Shown: positions 35,633-45,825, numbered from the stretch's first letter. The stretch is 64,000 nt of DNA from an uncultured Planctomycetota bacterium (GCA_900696525.1 CAADGL010000021.1:124001-188000), one strand, 5' to 3'. Made by a program: numbers and translations. The notes: a model not told the origin generated them from the letters alone.

Positions 35633-36790
35633 ATGAAGCACGGTGATCGGATTGGGCGATCGGGCCGCGCCTGGTGGGCTGGCCATTCGGGAGCAATGAT
35701 CTGTGTTTGGTTTGTGTCAGTCGCAACGGCGACCACTATCGAGACCGTCAGTGTCGGCAACCGCGGCAACACGGCCTACCCCAACCCCTGGGGCGACATC
35801 GGCGCCGTGGACTACGACTACAACATCGGCAAGTACGAGGTGACGGCCGGCCAGTACACCGACTTCCTCAACGCCGTTGCCGCCACGGACACCTACGCGC
35901 TGTACAACACGAGCATGTGGACGAGCGGCTTCGGATGCAAGATTCAACGCGTGGGCGACGAGGGCAGCTACACGTACAGCGTTGCTCCGGACTGGGCGAA
36001 CCGTCCGGTGAACCTCGTGAGCTGGGGCGACGCGGCCCGGTTTGCCAACTGGTTACACAACGGCCAGCCGACGGGCCCTCAGGACCTGACCACTACCGAG
36101 GACGGCTCGTACTTTCTGAATGGCGCGATGACCAACGCGGAACTCGCGGCGGTGGTGCGCAAGCCGGATGCCACCTGGGTGATCCCGACCGTCCACGAGT
36201 GGTTCAAGGCCGCCCATCACAAGAACGACGGCGTGACCGGCAACTACTTCGAGTTTCCCACGAGCACCGACGACATGCCGAGCAATCTGCTCAGCGACCC
36301 CGACCCCGACCCCGGGAACAATGCGACGTTCAAGGTCGGCAACCAATGGACGATCGGCCCCCCGTACTACCGGACGGAGGCTGGCGCGCACGAGAATTCT
36401 GCCAGCCCCTATGGCACGTTCGACCAGGGCGGCAACATCTATGAGTGGACAGAAACGCTCGTGGGGAGCGAGAATCGTGGCGTTCGGGGCGGAACCTTCA
36501 ACGATACCGTGGACCTCCTGCGCGCGTCACGCCCGTTTGTTGGCAGCCTGCCCGATCAGAACAACCTCTTGGTCGGGTTCCGAGTAGCTCTGATTCCGGG
36601 CAAGATGGCCCTGCCCGGCGACCTGAACGGTGACGGCTGCGTCAACCAGTCAGACCTCGGCATCCTGCTGAGCGACTTCGGCTGTACCGGCGGCGGCTGC
36701 GCCGGCGACATCGACGGCGATGGCGACACCGACCAGGCCGACCTCGGCATCCTGCTGAGCAACTTCAACCAGGGGCCGAACTGCCCGTAA
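35633..36790 (+). CDS. secreted SUMF1/formylglycine-generating-enzyme-like domain protein with paired dockerin-like repeats
   Basis: YDYNIGKYEVTAGQYTDFLNAVA; WVIPTVHEWFKAAHH; FDQGGNIYEWTETL..RGVRGGTF; GDLNGDGCVNQSDLGILLSDFG / GDIDGDGDTDQADLGILLSNF. Confidence 0.85.
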   Translation: MKHGDRIGRSGRAWWAGHSGAMICVWFVSVATATTIETVSVGNRGNTAYPNPWGDIGAVDYDYNIGKYEVTAGQYTDFLNAVAATDTYALYNTSMWTSGFGCKIQRVGDEGSYTYSVAPDWANRPVNLVSWGDAARFANWLHNGQPTGPQDLTTTEDGSYFLNGAMTNAELAAVVRKPDATWVIPTVHEWFKAAHHKNDGVTGNYFEFPTSTDDMPSNLLSDPDPDPGNNATFKVGNQWTIGPPYYRTEAGAHENSASPYGTFDQGGNIYEWTETLVGSENRGVRGGTFNDTVDLLRASRPFVGSLPDQNNLLVGFRVALIPGKMALPGDLNGDGCVNQSDLGILLSDFGCTGGGCAGDIDGDGDTDQADLGILLSNFNQGPNCP

Positions 36791-37055
36791 CACGAGAGGT
36801 TCGCCTTCCCGCGGCGATACTGCACGTTCTTTTCCAGAGTGTGCGAGCAGTCGGTGCGCCGCTCGAAGCGCTGATCGGGTGCCGAGGGCCAGCAGCGCAT
36901 CACCGCGCCGGCCGAACCGTGTCGTGACGACGACGCTGGACGTCGGGCATCTCCCGCGCCGCTGCGCGATCGCGCGTGCAACGCCCCAAGTCCCTGCGAT
37001 AGTCGCTACATCGGGGTCGCGGGCACGACTTATTCACTTCATTCGCGTATCGCCG

Positions 37056-37100
37056 GCGGGTGCCGTGTGGTGCCACGTCATCGCACCGCACGGCACCCGC
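37056..37100 (-). terminator. strong hairpin downstream of the TIM-barrel isomerase gene
   Basis: GCGGGTGCCGTG (37056-37067)/CACGGCACCCGC (37089-37100), extended through a G-U pair by GGTGC/GCACC; 9-nt loop; no clear U-tract. Confidence 0.5.
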
Positions 37101-37113
37101 AGCACGTGCTGTC

Positions 37114-38262
37114 CTACCTTCCCGGCCGATCGAGCGGCGGCAGCCTGTCCGGCCGCGGGGCGCGGGCCCGGACGAGGTAGGCCTCCAGCCAGCCGCGGGT
37201 CTTGTCCGGGTGCTCGTGGCAGTACAGGACGGCCTCGTGGTCGATCGCGTCGACGCGGTCGTTGGCCGCGCGCAGCGCGTCCATGCTGATGCGAATCGCC
37301 GCGTCCACGGGCATGCGCTCCGGATTGATGTCGATGCCGAAATGACCGCGATAGCCGTGCATCTTCAGCGTGTACAGCAGCGCTTCGAGCTGCTCGGGGC
37401 TCACGACCCCGACGTTCAGATCCTGGTCGTAGTTGCCCAGCGGCTGGCTGTTCCAGTGACTGTGCGCCAGCCGTCCCTCGCTCAGCGGCCAACTGAACGC
37501 GTACGCCAGGTCTTCGTAGCCCATCAGCACGTGCCCGATCTCCGGGTTCATGCACACCAGCCCATGCCCCTCGCCCAGCAACCGACGGTTCTCGCGGTCC
37601 CGGAGCTGCGCCTCAACCGCGTGCCCCAGCAGCAGTCCTTCCGGCGTTGTGCCGAAGAGGATGCGCCCGCGCGGCTCGTAGGGCTTCGGCTCGAACGCGA
37701 TGCGCACGCCGGGCTCCGCGTCCATGGCCTCCGCAAGGCCGTCGATGAAGCGTTGGCGCGTGGCGGCGAAGTCGTGGCCGAAGGGGTTCTCGTAGCCGTC
37801 GATGCCGGGCCAGACGACGGCGAAGTCGGTGTCGAGCCGGCGATTGAGCGCCAGGGCGGCCTTCGTGCGTTCGATCGCGGCCCGCCGCGGCCCGGCCAGC
37901 GGGCTCGACAGCGAGCCGAACTCGAACTGCCGGTCCCAGAACAGCAGCGGGATCACCGTCACCAGGCGGATTCCCGTGTGCTGGGTGAACGTTCGCCACA
38001 GCTCCAGGTTGTGCTCGTTGATCTCGTTCGGGTAGTGCGCCTCGAGCCCCGCCAGGCCGCTGGCCTTCAGTCCGGCGGCGATCTCAAGCCGCTGCTCGAT
38101 CGTCAGGTCCGGCTGGTACTTCTCGTGAAAGCGGCTGAACGGCGGCGAGAAATACCAGATGCCCGCGGAGAACTTCAGCTCCAGCGAGAACGTGCGCATG
38201 TGGGCCAGGTGCGCGTCGCGGTCGCGGCGGATCGCCTGAAACCGAAGGTCCTCAAGCGGCAT
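37114..38262 (-). CDS. xylose isomerase-like TIM barrel protein (sugar phosphate isomerase/epimerase family)
   Basis: MRTFSLELKFSAGIWYFSPPFSRFHEKY; GLAGLEAHYPNEI; IAFEPKPYEPR; GLVCMNPEIGHVLM; HSHWNSQPLGNYDQDLNVG; HFGIDINPERM. Confidence 0.8.
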   Translation of the reverse strand: MPLEDLRFQAIRRDRDAHLAHMRTFSLELKFSAGIWYFSPPFSRFHEKYQPDLTIEQRLEIAAGLKASGLAGLEAHYPNEINEHNLELWRTFTQHTGIRLVTVIPLLFWDRQFEFGSLSSPLAGPRRAAIERTKAALALNRRLDTDFAVVWPGIDGYENPFGHDFAATRQRFIDGLAEAMDAEPGVRIAFEPKPYEPRGRILFGTTPEGLLLGHAVEAQLRDRENRRLLGEGHGLVCMNPEIGHVLMGYEDLAYAFSWPLSEGRLAHSHWNSQPLGNYDQDLNVGVVSPEQLEALLYTLKMHGYRGHFGIDINPERMPVDAAIRISMDALRAANDRVDAIDHEAVLYCHEHPDKTRGWLEAYLVRARAPRPDRLPPLDRPGR

Positions 38263-38583
38263 GGCGGCGGCCTCCAGAGTGTTTCGGGATTCTACCGCCG
38301 TCCGAAGTGTGCCGCGCCGCGGCGAGCGCGAAGGCATGGCGACGCGAGTACGCGAGGTCACGCCACCCCCGGGCCACCCAGGCCACCCGGCCGGAGGGGC
38401 CGCCGCGGCTTGGCTCCGGCGGCACTTTTCTTAAAGGCTTCCGGTCGGAAACCCTGCAATTGGTTACGGGAGGCGGCCTTGGTCGCCGCCTGTCCGTCCC
38501 GATTCACGCGATGCCGGACCGGGTGGCGGTCCGGCCCCGAGATGCACGGCCCGCTTTGACCAACGCAACAAGGAGACCTCCGC

Positions 38584-39030
38584 ATGGCAAGTCAACGGCT
38601 CACCAGAAGGTTCAGCGTCGCGGCGATTGCCGCGCTGCTGCTCGCCGCGGTTGGCGCGAACGCGCAGTACGACCTGTCCTGGTTCACGGTCGACGGCGGC
38701 GGCGCGATGTACAGCACGGGCGGCCTGTTTTCGCTCGGCGCCACGATCGGCCAGGCCGACGCGGCCAGCTCCCCGGCGCTGACGGGCGGTCAGTTCTCGC
38801 TCGTCGGAGGCTTCTGGGCCGCCGGGGCCTCGCCCTGCACACGGCCGGGCGACCTCGACAGCGACGGCGACGTCGACCAGGCCGACCTGGGCATCCTGCT
38901 TTCCGCGTACGGCGCATGCCCAGGCGAACCGTTCTATCACGCCGGCGCGGGCGGCCTGGCGGGCGACCCGTGCGTTACGCAGGCCGATCTGGGCGTGTTG
39001 CTGGCGGCGTATGGGCAATCGTGCCCGTGA
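38584..39030 (+). CDS. small secreted protein with paired dockerin-like repeats
   Basis: Signal peptide; FTVDGGGAMYSTGGLFSLGATIGQADA..LTGGQFSLVGGFWAAG; GDLDSDGDVDQADLGILLSAYG / CVTQADLGVLLAAYG. Confidence 0.8.
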   Translation: MASQRLTRRFSVAAIAALLLAAVGANAQYDLSWFTVDGGGAMYSTGGLFSLGATIGQADAASSPALTGGQFSLVGGFWAAGASPCTRPGDLDSDGDVDQADLGILLSAYGACPGEPFYHAGAGGLAGDPCVTQADLGVLLAAYGQSCP

Positions 39031-39070
39031 GCAACGCCGCACGGCCAGGGTGATCGCGCAGACAAGAGGA

Positions 39071-39115
39071 AAACGCGCGCCGCGCGGCCCAACGGCCGGC
39101 GGCGCGTTTCTTTTT
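39071..39115 (+). terminator. intrinsic terminator after the 38584..39030 gene
   Basis: AAACGCGC...GGCGCGTTT stem followed by TTTCTTTTT. Confidence 0.7.
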
Positions 39116-39220
39116 CGGTTTTCTCAAGGCTTTGGCCGCCGCTTCCTGCCGTTCCGTGTGAGACGACCTCCCGCGTCAGGAGGTCAGGCAAGGCCACAGC
39201 AAGCAACAAGGAAACACGCC

Positions 39221-40480
39221 ATGACACGGACCATTCTTCGAACCACGTGCAGCGCCATTGTCGGACTGATGAGCGTGGCGGCGATGGCCGGCCCAGCCGG
39301 GACGGCCTTCACCTATCAGGGCAAGCTCAACTTCGCCGGCGCGCCGGCCAACGGCCAGTACGACTTCGTCTTCCGCCTTTACGCTTCTCCGTCGGCGCTG
39401 ATCGTCATCGCCGGCCCGATCCAGGTCGACAACGTCCCGGTTCAGAACGGCCTGTTCACCACGCAGATCGACTTCGGCCAGAAGTTCGACGGCGGTGAGC
39501 GCTGGCTCGGAATCGGCGTGCGGCCCTCGGGCAACGGGTCTTTCACGTCGCTTTCGCCCCGGCAGGAGCTCAAGCCCGCGCCCTACGCCGTCACGGCGCA
39601 GAACGTCGCCCTGCCCTTCTTCGCCTCCGGCGAGACCGACCCCCCGGGGATCGAGCTGATCCCCGGCGGGCTGTTCAAGGTCGCGCAGTTCGGCGAGCAC
39701 AACGCGGTCGTCGGCTCGACTGCCGGCGCCGGCGCTGCCGTTTACGGCTACGCGACGGGCGCGGGCCAGGCGGTGCGGGCGCGGGCGACCGGGCAGAGCG
39801 CGGTCGGCATCCACGCCACGAGCGAGACCGGCCGCGCGGGCCAGTTCCAGATCACCAACGCGAACAACAACGTGCCCTGCATCCAGGCCAACCACGCCGG
39901 CACGGGGCACGTGGTCTTCGCCCATACGACGGGCGGCGGCCGCGCGGGGCACTTCCAGATCGCCAACTCCAACAGCGCCAGCGCCGCGATCTACTGCTCG
40001 ACGAACGGCACCGGTCCGGCGTTGCAGTGCGCCGGCCGCGCCGTGGTTGACGTGCTCCAGATCACGGGCGCCGACGTGGCCGAGAAGTTCCCCGTCAGCG
40101 CCGACGTGCAGCCCGGCATGGTGCTCGAGATCGACCGCGACAACCCGGGCAAGCTCCGCCCGGCGAGCGGCGCCTACAACAAGCGCGTCGCGGGCGTCGT
40201 CAGCGGCGCCGGCGGCCTGCCCGCCGGAACGATCCTCGGCAACCTGCCCGGCCACGAGGACGCCCCGGCGGTCGCGCTCAGCGGCCGCGTCTGGGTCATG
40301 TGCGACGCCAGCCAGCACGCCATCGAGCCCGGCGACCTGATGACGACGGCCGACCGCGACGGCCACGCGATGGCGGTGACCGATCCGTCGCGGGCTCACG
40401 GCGCGACGATCGGCAAGGCCATGTCGGCCCTGCCCAAGGGCGAAGTCGGATTGGTCCTCGTGCTCGTGAACCTGCAATAG
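39221..40480 (+). CDS. secreted protein with TAFTYQG N-terminal module
   Basis: Signal peptide; GTAFTYQGKLNFAGAPANGQYDFVFRLYAS..SPRQELKPAPYAVTAQN; same N-module as 17507..19507 but a different C-terminus (ITGADVAEKFPV...). Confidence 0.78.
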   Translation: MTRTILRTTCSAIVGLMSVAAMAGPAGTAFTYQGKLNFAGAPANGQYDFVFRLYASPSALIVIAGPIQVDNVPVQNGLFTTQIDFGQKFDGGERWLGIGVRPSGNGSFTSLSPRQELKPAPYAVTAQNVALPFFASGETDPPGIELIPGGLFKVAQFGEHNAVVGSTAGAGAAVYGYATGAGQAVRARATGQSAVGIHATSETGRAGQFQITNANNNVPCIQANHAGTGHVVFAHTTGGGRAGHFQIANSNSASAAIYCSTNGTGPALQCAGRAVVDVLQITGADVAEKFPVSADVQPGMVLEIDRDNPGKLRPASGAYNKRVAGVVSGAGGLPAGTILGNLPGHEDAPAVALSGRVWVMCDASQHAIEPGDLMTTADRDGHAMAVTDPSRAHGATIGKAMSALPKGEVGLVLVLVNLQ

Positions 40481-40485
40481 AAACC

Positions 40486-40529
40486 ACCGGCGCAGCGCCG
40501 CGCACGGCGACTTGCGCGGCGCTGCCGGT
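40486..40529 (+). terminator. long hairpin between TAFTYQG gene and metalloprotease gene
   Basis: ACCGGC(gc)AGCGCCGCGCA / TGCGCGGCGCTGCCGGT, 17 bp with a 2-nt bulge; no U-tract. Confidence 0.45.
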
Positions 40530-40553
40530 CTTCGAACGAAAGGAGAGCTCGAA

Positions 40554-42107
40554 ATGACTTCGCTCGCATGCACACGGCTGGCGCCGTGCATCCTCATCGC
40601 GGCACTCGCAACCGCCTCCACGAGCAGGGCCAGCCAGGTTCTGGATCAGGACCAGGACCCCGACGCCGGCCGCGCGACGATCTTCAGCCTTGCCGCCTGG
40701 CCCCAGCAGATCGCCGGCAAGGCGCCGAGCGCCGGCGAAACCCCGGTGCTCGTCCATCAGGAGCTGCTCGCCGTCGCCGAGCCGGGGCTGAAGCTCTCGC
40801 TCGGCGTCGCGCCGCACCGCTTCGACGGCACCGTGACGAACGTCGAGGTGCGCCTGACCGGCCAGAGCGTTTTTGGCGCCATCGACGACGACCCCGCCGG
40901 CTTCTTCATCCTCACCAGCGAGGGCGACGTGACGCTCGGCGTGCTCCAGTCGGCGCGCGTCGGGCGCCTGTACGAGCTGCGCTACGTCGGCGACGGCGTG
41001 AACGCCTGGGCGCCCATCGATGCCTCGCAGTTCCCCGCCGGCGACTGTGCGACCGGCCTCAGGCCCCATCCCGTGCTGCCGCCCGATCGCAACGGGCCGG
41101 CGGCGCTGGAGCCCGGCGAAGACCGCCATCAGCACGAAGAAGAGCAGAACAACGGCGAGATCGCCAGCAGCTGCAACCCCCCGCGGCACTTCGACGTGGC
41201 GATCTACTACACGACCGCCGCCAAGAACGAGTGCGGGGGCACGGCCGCGATCCAGGCGCGCTGCCAGCTCGCGGTGGATACGGCCAACCAGGTCTACGCG
41301 GACAGCCTGATATCGCCGCGCATGGTGCTGGTTTTCCGCGGCGAGACGAGCTACGTCGAGACCAGCGACGTGGAGACCGACCGCAACCGGCTGGCGGATC
41401 CGTCCGACGGCTACCTGGACGGCGCGCACAGCACGCGCGATGCGTACGGAGCGGATTTCGTGTGCCTGTTCGTGAACGCCTCCGACCCCGACAACTGCGG
41501 CATCGCGTACTGCACGCCGAGCGACTCGTCCTATGGTTTCTGCGTGGTTCAGCAGGGGTGCGCCGTGGGCAACCTCACCTTCCCGCACGAGGTCGGCCAC
41601 CTTCAGGGCTGCGCGCACAACCCGGAGGACGCCGGGAGCTGCAACGAGTACTGCGACTCGTACGGCCACCGATTCACGGGCGCGAGCGGGTCGAAATGGC
41701 GCACGGTGATGTCGTACAACGACGCGAACAATCCGTCGACGCGCATCGGCATCTTCTCGAACCCGTACGTGAACTTCGACGGCCGGCCGACGGGCATCCG
41801 CACCGAGGACTGCGACGATGACCGCTTCAACGCGGCCACCGTCAACACCACCGCCCCGGACCGCGAGAACTACCGCCGGCCGAAGTTCGAGGTCTGGGTG
41901 GATTTCAGCGAGCTCTTCGGCATCGAGCGCGGCACGTTTCAGAGCCCGTGGAACACGCTGGCCGAGGGCGTCAGCGCGATCTACAGCGGCAACGCGCCGC
42001 TCGTCGAGCCCACGCTCTGGCTCAAGGCGGGCACGTCGCACGAGACCATGACGATCAACAAGCGCATGACCATTCGCTCCTGCGGAGTGGCCATCATCGG
42101 CGGGTGA
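40554..42107 (+). CDS. secreted zinc metalloprotease of metzincin type (reprolysin-like)
   Basis: HEVGHLQGCAH zinc motif and downstream VMSY Met-turn; signal peptide. Confidence 0.82.
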   Translation: MTSLACTRLAPCILIAALATASTSRASQVLDQDQDPDAGRATIFSLAAWPQQIAGKAPSAGETPVLVHQELLAVAEPGLKLSLGVAPHRFDGTVTNVEVRLTGQSVFGAIDDDPAGFFILTSEGDVTLGVLQSARVGRLYELRYVGDGVNAWAPIDASQFPAGDCATGLRPHPVLPPDRNGPAALEPGEDRHQHEEEQNNGEIASSCNPPRHFDVAIYYTTAAKNECGGTAAIQARCQLAVDTANQVYADSLISPRMVLVFRGETSYVETSDVETDRNRLADPSDGYLDGAHSTRDAYGADFVCLFVNASDPDNCGIAYCTPSDSSYGFCVVQQGCAVGNLTFPHEVGHLQGCAHNPEDAGSCNEYCDSYGHRFTGASGSKWRTVMSYNDANNPSTRIGIFSNPYVNFDGRPTGIRTEDCDDDRFNAATVNTTAPDRENYRRPKFEVWVDFSELFGIERGTFQSPWNTLAEGVSAIYSGNAPLVEPTLWLKAGTSHETMTINKRMTIRSCGVAIIGG

Positions 42108-42126
42108 CGGCCGCCGACGCAACGAG

Positions 42127-42166
42127 GCGGCCCGGCCGGCTGACGGTCGGGCCGCTTTCGTTTTCG
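42127..42166 (+). terminator. intrinsic terminator after metalloprotease gene
   Basis: GCGGCCCG(GCCG)..CGGTCGGGCCGC stem (42127-42155) followed by TTTCGTTTTC. Confidence 0.75.
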
Positions 42167-42254
42167 GATGCGCCCAAGAGCGCGGTCGGCGCGCCCCGCG
42201 CCCTACCGCTGGTGCTTGCCGCGCGTGCGCGACCTGACATATAGTGCGCGTGCC

Positions 42255-43553
42255 ATGCGGAAGAATTACATTCTGGACGCGAACATCCTGCTTCACGACC
42301 CGCAGTCGATCTTCTCGTTCGAGGACAACACGGTCATCATCCCGGTCGGCGTCATCAGCGAGATCGACCAGTTCAAGAAGGAACGCACCGACCGCGGCTA
42401 CAACGCCCGCGCCGTCGTCCGCCTGCTCGATTCGCTTCGCCATGAACGCAGCCTCGCCCAGGGCGTGACGCTGACCGGCGGCGGCACGCTGCGCGTGCAC
42501 TGCGAGCCCGACCGCGTCCTGACCGGCGCAAACGGCCATGCCGACCTCGAGATCCTGCGCGTGGCCCGCGCGATCCAGGAGCAGGACCGCGAAACGCCCG
42601 TCGTCATCGTCACAAAGGACATCAACCTGCGCATCCGTGCCGACGCCGCCGGCCTGCGCGCCGAGGATTACGAATCCGACCAGGTTCAGCTCGCCGACCT
42701 CGACCCGGGATACACCGAGCTGCGGGTCGCCGGCGACGCCTTCCTGCATTTCCAGGACCACGGCGAGCTCGCGCTCGAGAAACCCATCGAGCCCAACGAG
42801 TACGTGCTGCTGCGGCCCGCCGAGCACTCCCACGGCAGCGCCCTGGCGCGCGTCGACCCCGAGGGCAAGCGCCTGGTGGCGCTGAAGATGGCCGAGGACG
42901 GCCTCTGGGGCGTCAAGCCGCGGAACAAGGAGCAGTACTTCGCCATTGATGCCCTGCTCGATCCGGCGATTCAGCTCGTCACGCTCATGGGCAAGGCCGG
43001 CACCGGAAAGACGCTGCTGGCGATCGCCGCCGCCATGCACCTGACGCTGCGGCGGAAGAAGTATCGCGGGGTGCTGGTGTGCCGGCCGATCTTTCCGGTG
43101 GGGCGCGACCTGGGGTACCTGCCGGGGGACATCGGCCAGAAGCTCGACCCGTGGATGAAGCCGGTGAGCGACACGGTCGAGTTTCTGCTCGACCTGGGCG
43201 GTCCGGTGAAGGGACACGGCGACTGCGCCGAGCTCGTGCGCAGCGGGCTGATCGAGATTCAGCCGCTGACGTACATCCGCGGCCGCAGCATCGCCAACCG
43301 TTTCGTGGTCATCGACGAGGCGCAGAACCTCACGCCGCTCGAGATCAAGACGGTCATCACGCGGATGGGCCAGGCGGCCAAGGTGGTGCTGACCGGCGAC
43401 CCGCAGCAGATCGACAATCCGTACGTCGACGCCAACAGCAACGGCTTCACGTACTTGGTGAACCGGTTCCGGGCCCAGCCGATCTCGGCGCACATCGACT
43501 TGCGCAAGGGGGAGCGCAGCATCCTGGCGGAGCTGGCCGCAAACCTTCTCTGA
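42255..43553 (+). CDS. phoH: PIN domain + PhoH family ATPase
   Basis: MRKNYILDANILLHDPQSIFSFEDNTVIIP (PIN); LMGKAGTGKTLLAIAAAM; VVIDEAQNLTPLEIKTVITRMGQAAKVVLTGDPQQID. Confidence 0.92.
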   Translation: MRKNYILDANILLHDPQSIFSFEDNTVIIPVGVISEIDQFKKERTDRGYNARAVVRLLDSLRHERSLAQGVTLTGGGTLRVHCEPDRVLTGANGHADLEILRVARAIQEQDRETPVVIVTKDINLRIRADAAGLRAEDYESDQVQLADLDPGYTELRVAGDAFLHFQDHGELALEKPIEPNEYVLLRPAEHSHGSALARVDPEGKRLVALKMAEDGLWGVKPRNKEQYFAIDALLDPAIQLVTLMGKAGTGKTLLAIAAAMHLTLRRKKYRGVLVCRPIFPVGRDLGYLPGDIGQKLDPWMKPVSDTVEFLLDLGGPVKGHGDCAELVRSGLIEIQPLTYIRGRSIANRFVVIDEAQNLTPLEIKTVITRMGQAAKVVLTGDPQQIDNPYVDANSNGFTYLVNRFRAQPISAHIDLRKGERSILAELAANLL

Positions 43554-43588
43554 GGCTGCAACGCGCCGCGCGCGGCGCCTGGCGCGCT

Positions 43589-44557
43589 TCAGCCACGGAC
43601 GCCCGACGCGAGCTGCGGCGCGGCGCCGCTCTCGGAGCGCGACGCCGGCGAGCGCACCAGGGCGTGATACGCGTCCATCAGGTGCCGCGTCATGCCGCCG
43701 ACCTTGCCGTTGCCGACCTCGCGCCGGTCGATCCGCGTAACGGGGATCACCTGCGCGCCCGTGCCCGTCAGGAAGCACTCGTCGGCGGCGTACAGGTCGA
43801 AGCGGACGAGCTCGCGCTCGGCCACTTCGATGCCGGCCTCGCGCGCCAGGCGGATGATCGTGGCCCGCGTGATGCCCTCGAGGATTCCCGCGGACGTCGG
43901 CGGCGTCTGGAGCTGCCCGTTGCGCACGATGAAGACGTTGTCGCCGGTGGCCTCCGCCACGTTGCCCTGGTGATTGAGCATGATCGCCTCGGGCACGTCG
44001 GCGTCGTGGGCCTCAATCTTCGCCAGGATGTTGTTGAGGTAGTTGAGCGACTTGACCTGGGGCGGCATGGCGTTGCAGAGGTTCCGCGTCACCGAGCTGA
44101 TGATGACCGGCATTCCCTTCTGGTACATCTCCTCCGGGTACATCGAGATGGTCGAGGCGATGATGTAGAGCTGGGGCTTCCACGTCCGCCGGGGCGAAAT
44201 GCCGAGCACGCCGACGCCGCGCGTGCAGACCATGCGGATGTAGGCGTCCTTCTCCGGGTGCATGAGGCCGTTGGCTGCCAGCGTCTCCTCCAGCGCGCGT
44301 TCGATCTGCTCGTACGTGTGCGGAATCTGGAGCGAGATCGCCTTGGCCGAGCGGAAGAAACGCTTCAGGTGCGCGTCGCACTCGAAGATCCGCCCGCAGT
44401 AGCTGCGGATGCCCTCGAAGATGCCGTCTCCGTACAGCAGGCCGTGGTCAAAGACTGAGAGCTTGGCTTCCGCCACCGGGACGATTCGCCCGTCGAGCCA
44501 GATCTTGAGGTTGGGGTTCGGGTCGTAGTTCTCGTTTCCGTACCAGGCGCCCGCCAT
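43589..44557 (-). CDS. ilvE: branched-chain amino acid aminotransferase
   Basis: IWLDGRIVPVAEAKLSVFDHGLLYGDGIFEGIRSY; KSLNYLNNILAKIEA; EATGDNVFIV; ECFLTGTGAQVIPV. Confidence 0.93.
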   Translation of the reverse strand: MAGAWYGNENYDPNPNLKIWLDGRIVPVAEAKLSVFDHGLLYGDGIFEGIRSYCGRIFECDAHLKRFFRSAKAISLQIPHTYEQIERALEETLAANGLMHPEKDAYIRMVCTRGVGVLGISPRRTWKPQLYIIASTISMYPEEMYQKGMPVIISSVTRNLCNAMPPQVKSLNYLNNILAKIEAHDADVPEAIMLNHQGNVAEATGDNVFIVRNGQLQTPPTSAGILEGITRATIIRLAREAGIEVAERELVRFDLYAADECFLTGTGAQVIPVTRIDRREVGNGKVGGMTRHLMDAYHALVRSPASRSESGAAPQLASGVRG

Positions 44558-44901
44558 GGCCGACCTCCGTTCTCTTTCTCGCGACCACGCCGCGCGGCGC
44601 AGACCGCGACAGCCTCTACGCAAGATGCCGCCACCTGGCCGGCGAGCCCGCTCGCGCGCGATCGACAGCCCGTGCCGCGCGCCGCCGCCGCCGCCGACAC
44701 CTGAGCATAGACCGCGGGCAAAACCCATGCAAGCAAAACCGAACGCCGGGTACTGGTGCAGTTCGATCCGGGCCGCCCGTTGGGAAGCGCTTGAAACGGA
44801 GGACTCTCCGCTTCCTGACGCGCGCGGCTCGGTTCAGTCATCAACCGCTACCCGTACCGAACGCCCCCGGCCGCGACGGCCCAGGCCCGCGGCCGGCGCG
44901 A

Positions 44902-45825
44902 CTACTCCTTGCCGGCGTAGATCGCCATGATGCGCGACAGCATCGTCAGCGCTTCCTTTTTCGGCCGCTGGAACGCGTTGCGCCCGATGATGCTGCCGAA
45001 GCCCCCGCCGTCGCGGATTCCGCGAATCTCCTCGAAGATCGCGGCCTCGTCCTTCGCCGGACCGCCGGAGAAGATCACGATGCGCCGGCCGTCGAAGGCG
45101 CTCTGCACGACGTGGCGGATCCGCTCGGCCAGGGTTCCGACGGCGATCTTCTGCTTCTCGTAGACCTTCTTGGCCTCGGCCTGCTCGATGTGGCTTGTAG
45201 GCGGCTTGACCTTGACGATGTGGGCCCCGAGCTGGCAGGCGATCTGGGCCGCGTAGCAGCAGACGTCGATCGCGGTCTCGCCCTCCTTGCTGAGCCCTTC
45301 GCCGCGCGGGTAGCTCCAGACCACCACCGCCAGCCCGACCGACTTGGCCTCCTCCGCCAGGCCGTTGAGCTGCTCGTACTGGGCCTGGGAGGCGGCCGAG
45401 CCGGGGTAGATCGTGAAGCCGATCGCCGCGCACCCCAGCCGCAGCGCATGCTCGACCGAGGCCGTGATCGCCTGGCTGGGGTTCCTGGTCGCAAACAGCG
45501 AGTCGTTGTTGTTGAGCTTGAGGATCAGCGGCAGCTCGCCCGCGAACGTCCGCGCCCCGGCCTCTAGGAATCCGAGCGGGGCGGCGTACGCATTACAGCC
45601 CGCCTCCAGCGCCAGCTCAAAGTGATAATGCGGGTTGTACCCCGGCGGATTCGGCGCGAAGCTCCGCGCCGGCCCATGCTCGAACCCCTGGTCCACCGGC
45701 AGGATCACGAACCTGCCTGTGTCCCGCAGCGTGCCCGTCCCGATGAGGCGGCGAAGGTTCGCCAGCACGCCGGCGTTGTCTGCTTCGTACCAACTGAGAA
45801 TCTGCTTCACGCGGTCCGGCATCAT
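44902..45825 (-). CDS. class I fructose-bisphosphate aldolase (archaeal/DhnA type)
   Basis: FVILPVDQGFEHGPARSFAPNPPGYNPHYHFELALEAGCNAYAAPLGFLE; LILKLNNNDSL. Confidence 0.88.
   Translation of the reverse strand: MMPDRVKQILSWYEADNAGVLANLRRLIGTGTLRDTGRFVILPVDQGFEHGPARSFAPNPPGYNPHYHFELALEAGCNAYAAPLGFLEAGARTFAGELPLILKLNNNDSLFATRNPSQAITASVEHALRLGCAAIGFTIYPGSAASQAQYEQLNGLAEEAKSVGLAVVVWSYPRGEGLSKEGETAIDVCCYAAQIACQLGAHIVKVKPPTSHIEQAEAKKVYEKQKIAVGTLAERIRHVVQSAFDGRRIVIFSGGPAKDEAAIFEEIRGIRDGGGFGSIIGRNAFQRPKKEALTMLSRIMAIYAGKE

Noticed and set aside
38380-38583. Possible riboswitch/structured leader upstream of the small dockerin gene
   Set aside because: Looked for c-di-GMP-I-like and other conserved cores; the sequence does not match any consensus I can recall.
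40296-43778. 1160-aa minus-strand ORF
   Set aside because: Antisense to three well-supported genes (TAFTYQG protein end, metzincin, PhoH); low-complexity R/A/V/L/Q-rich translation typical of GC-rich antisense frames.
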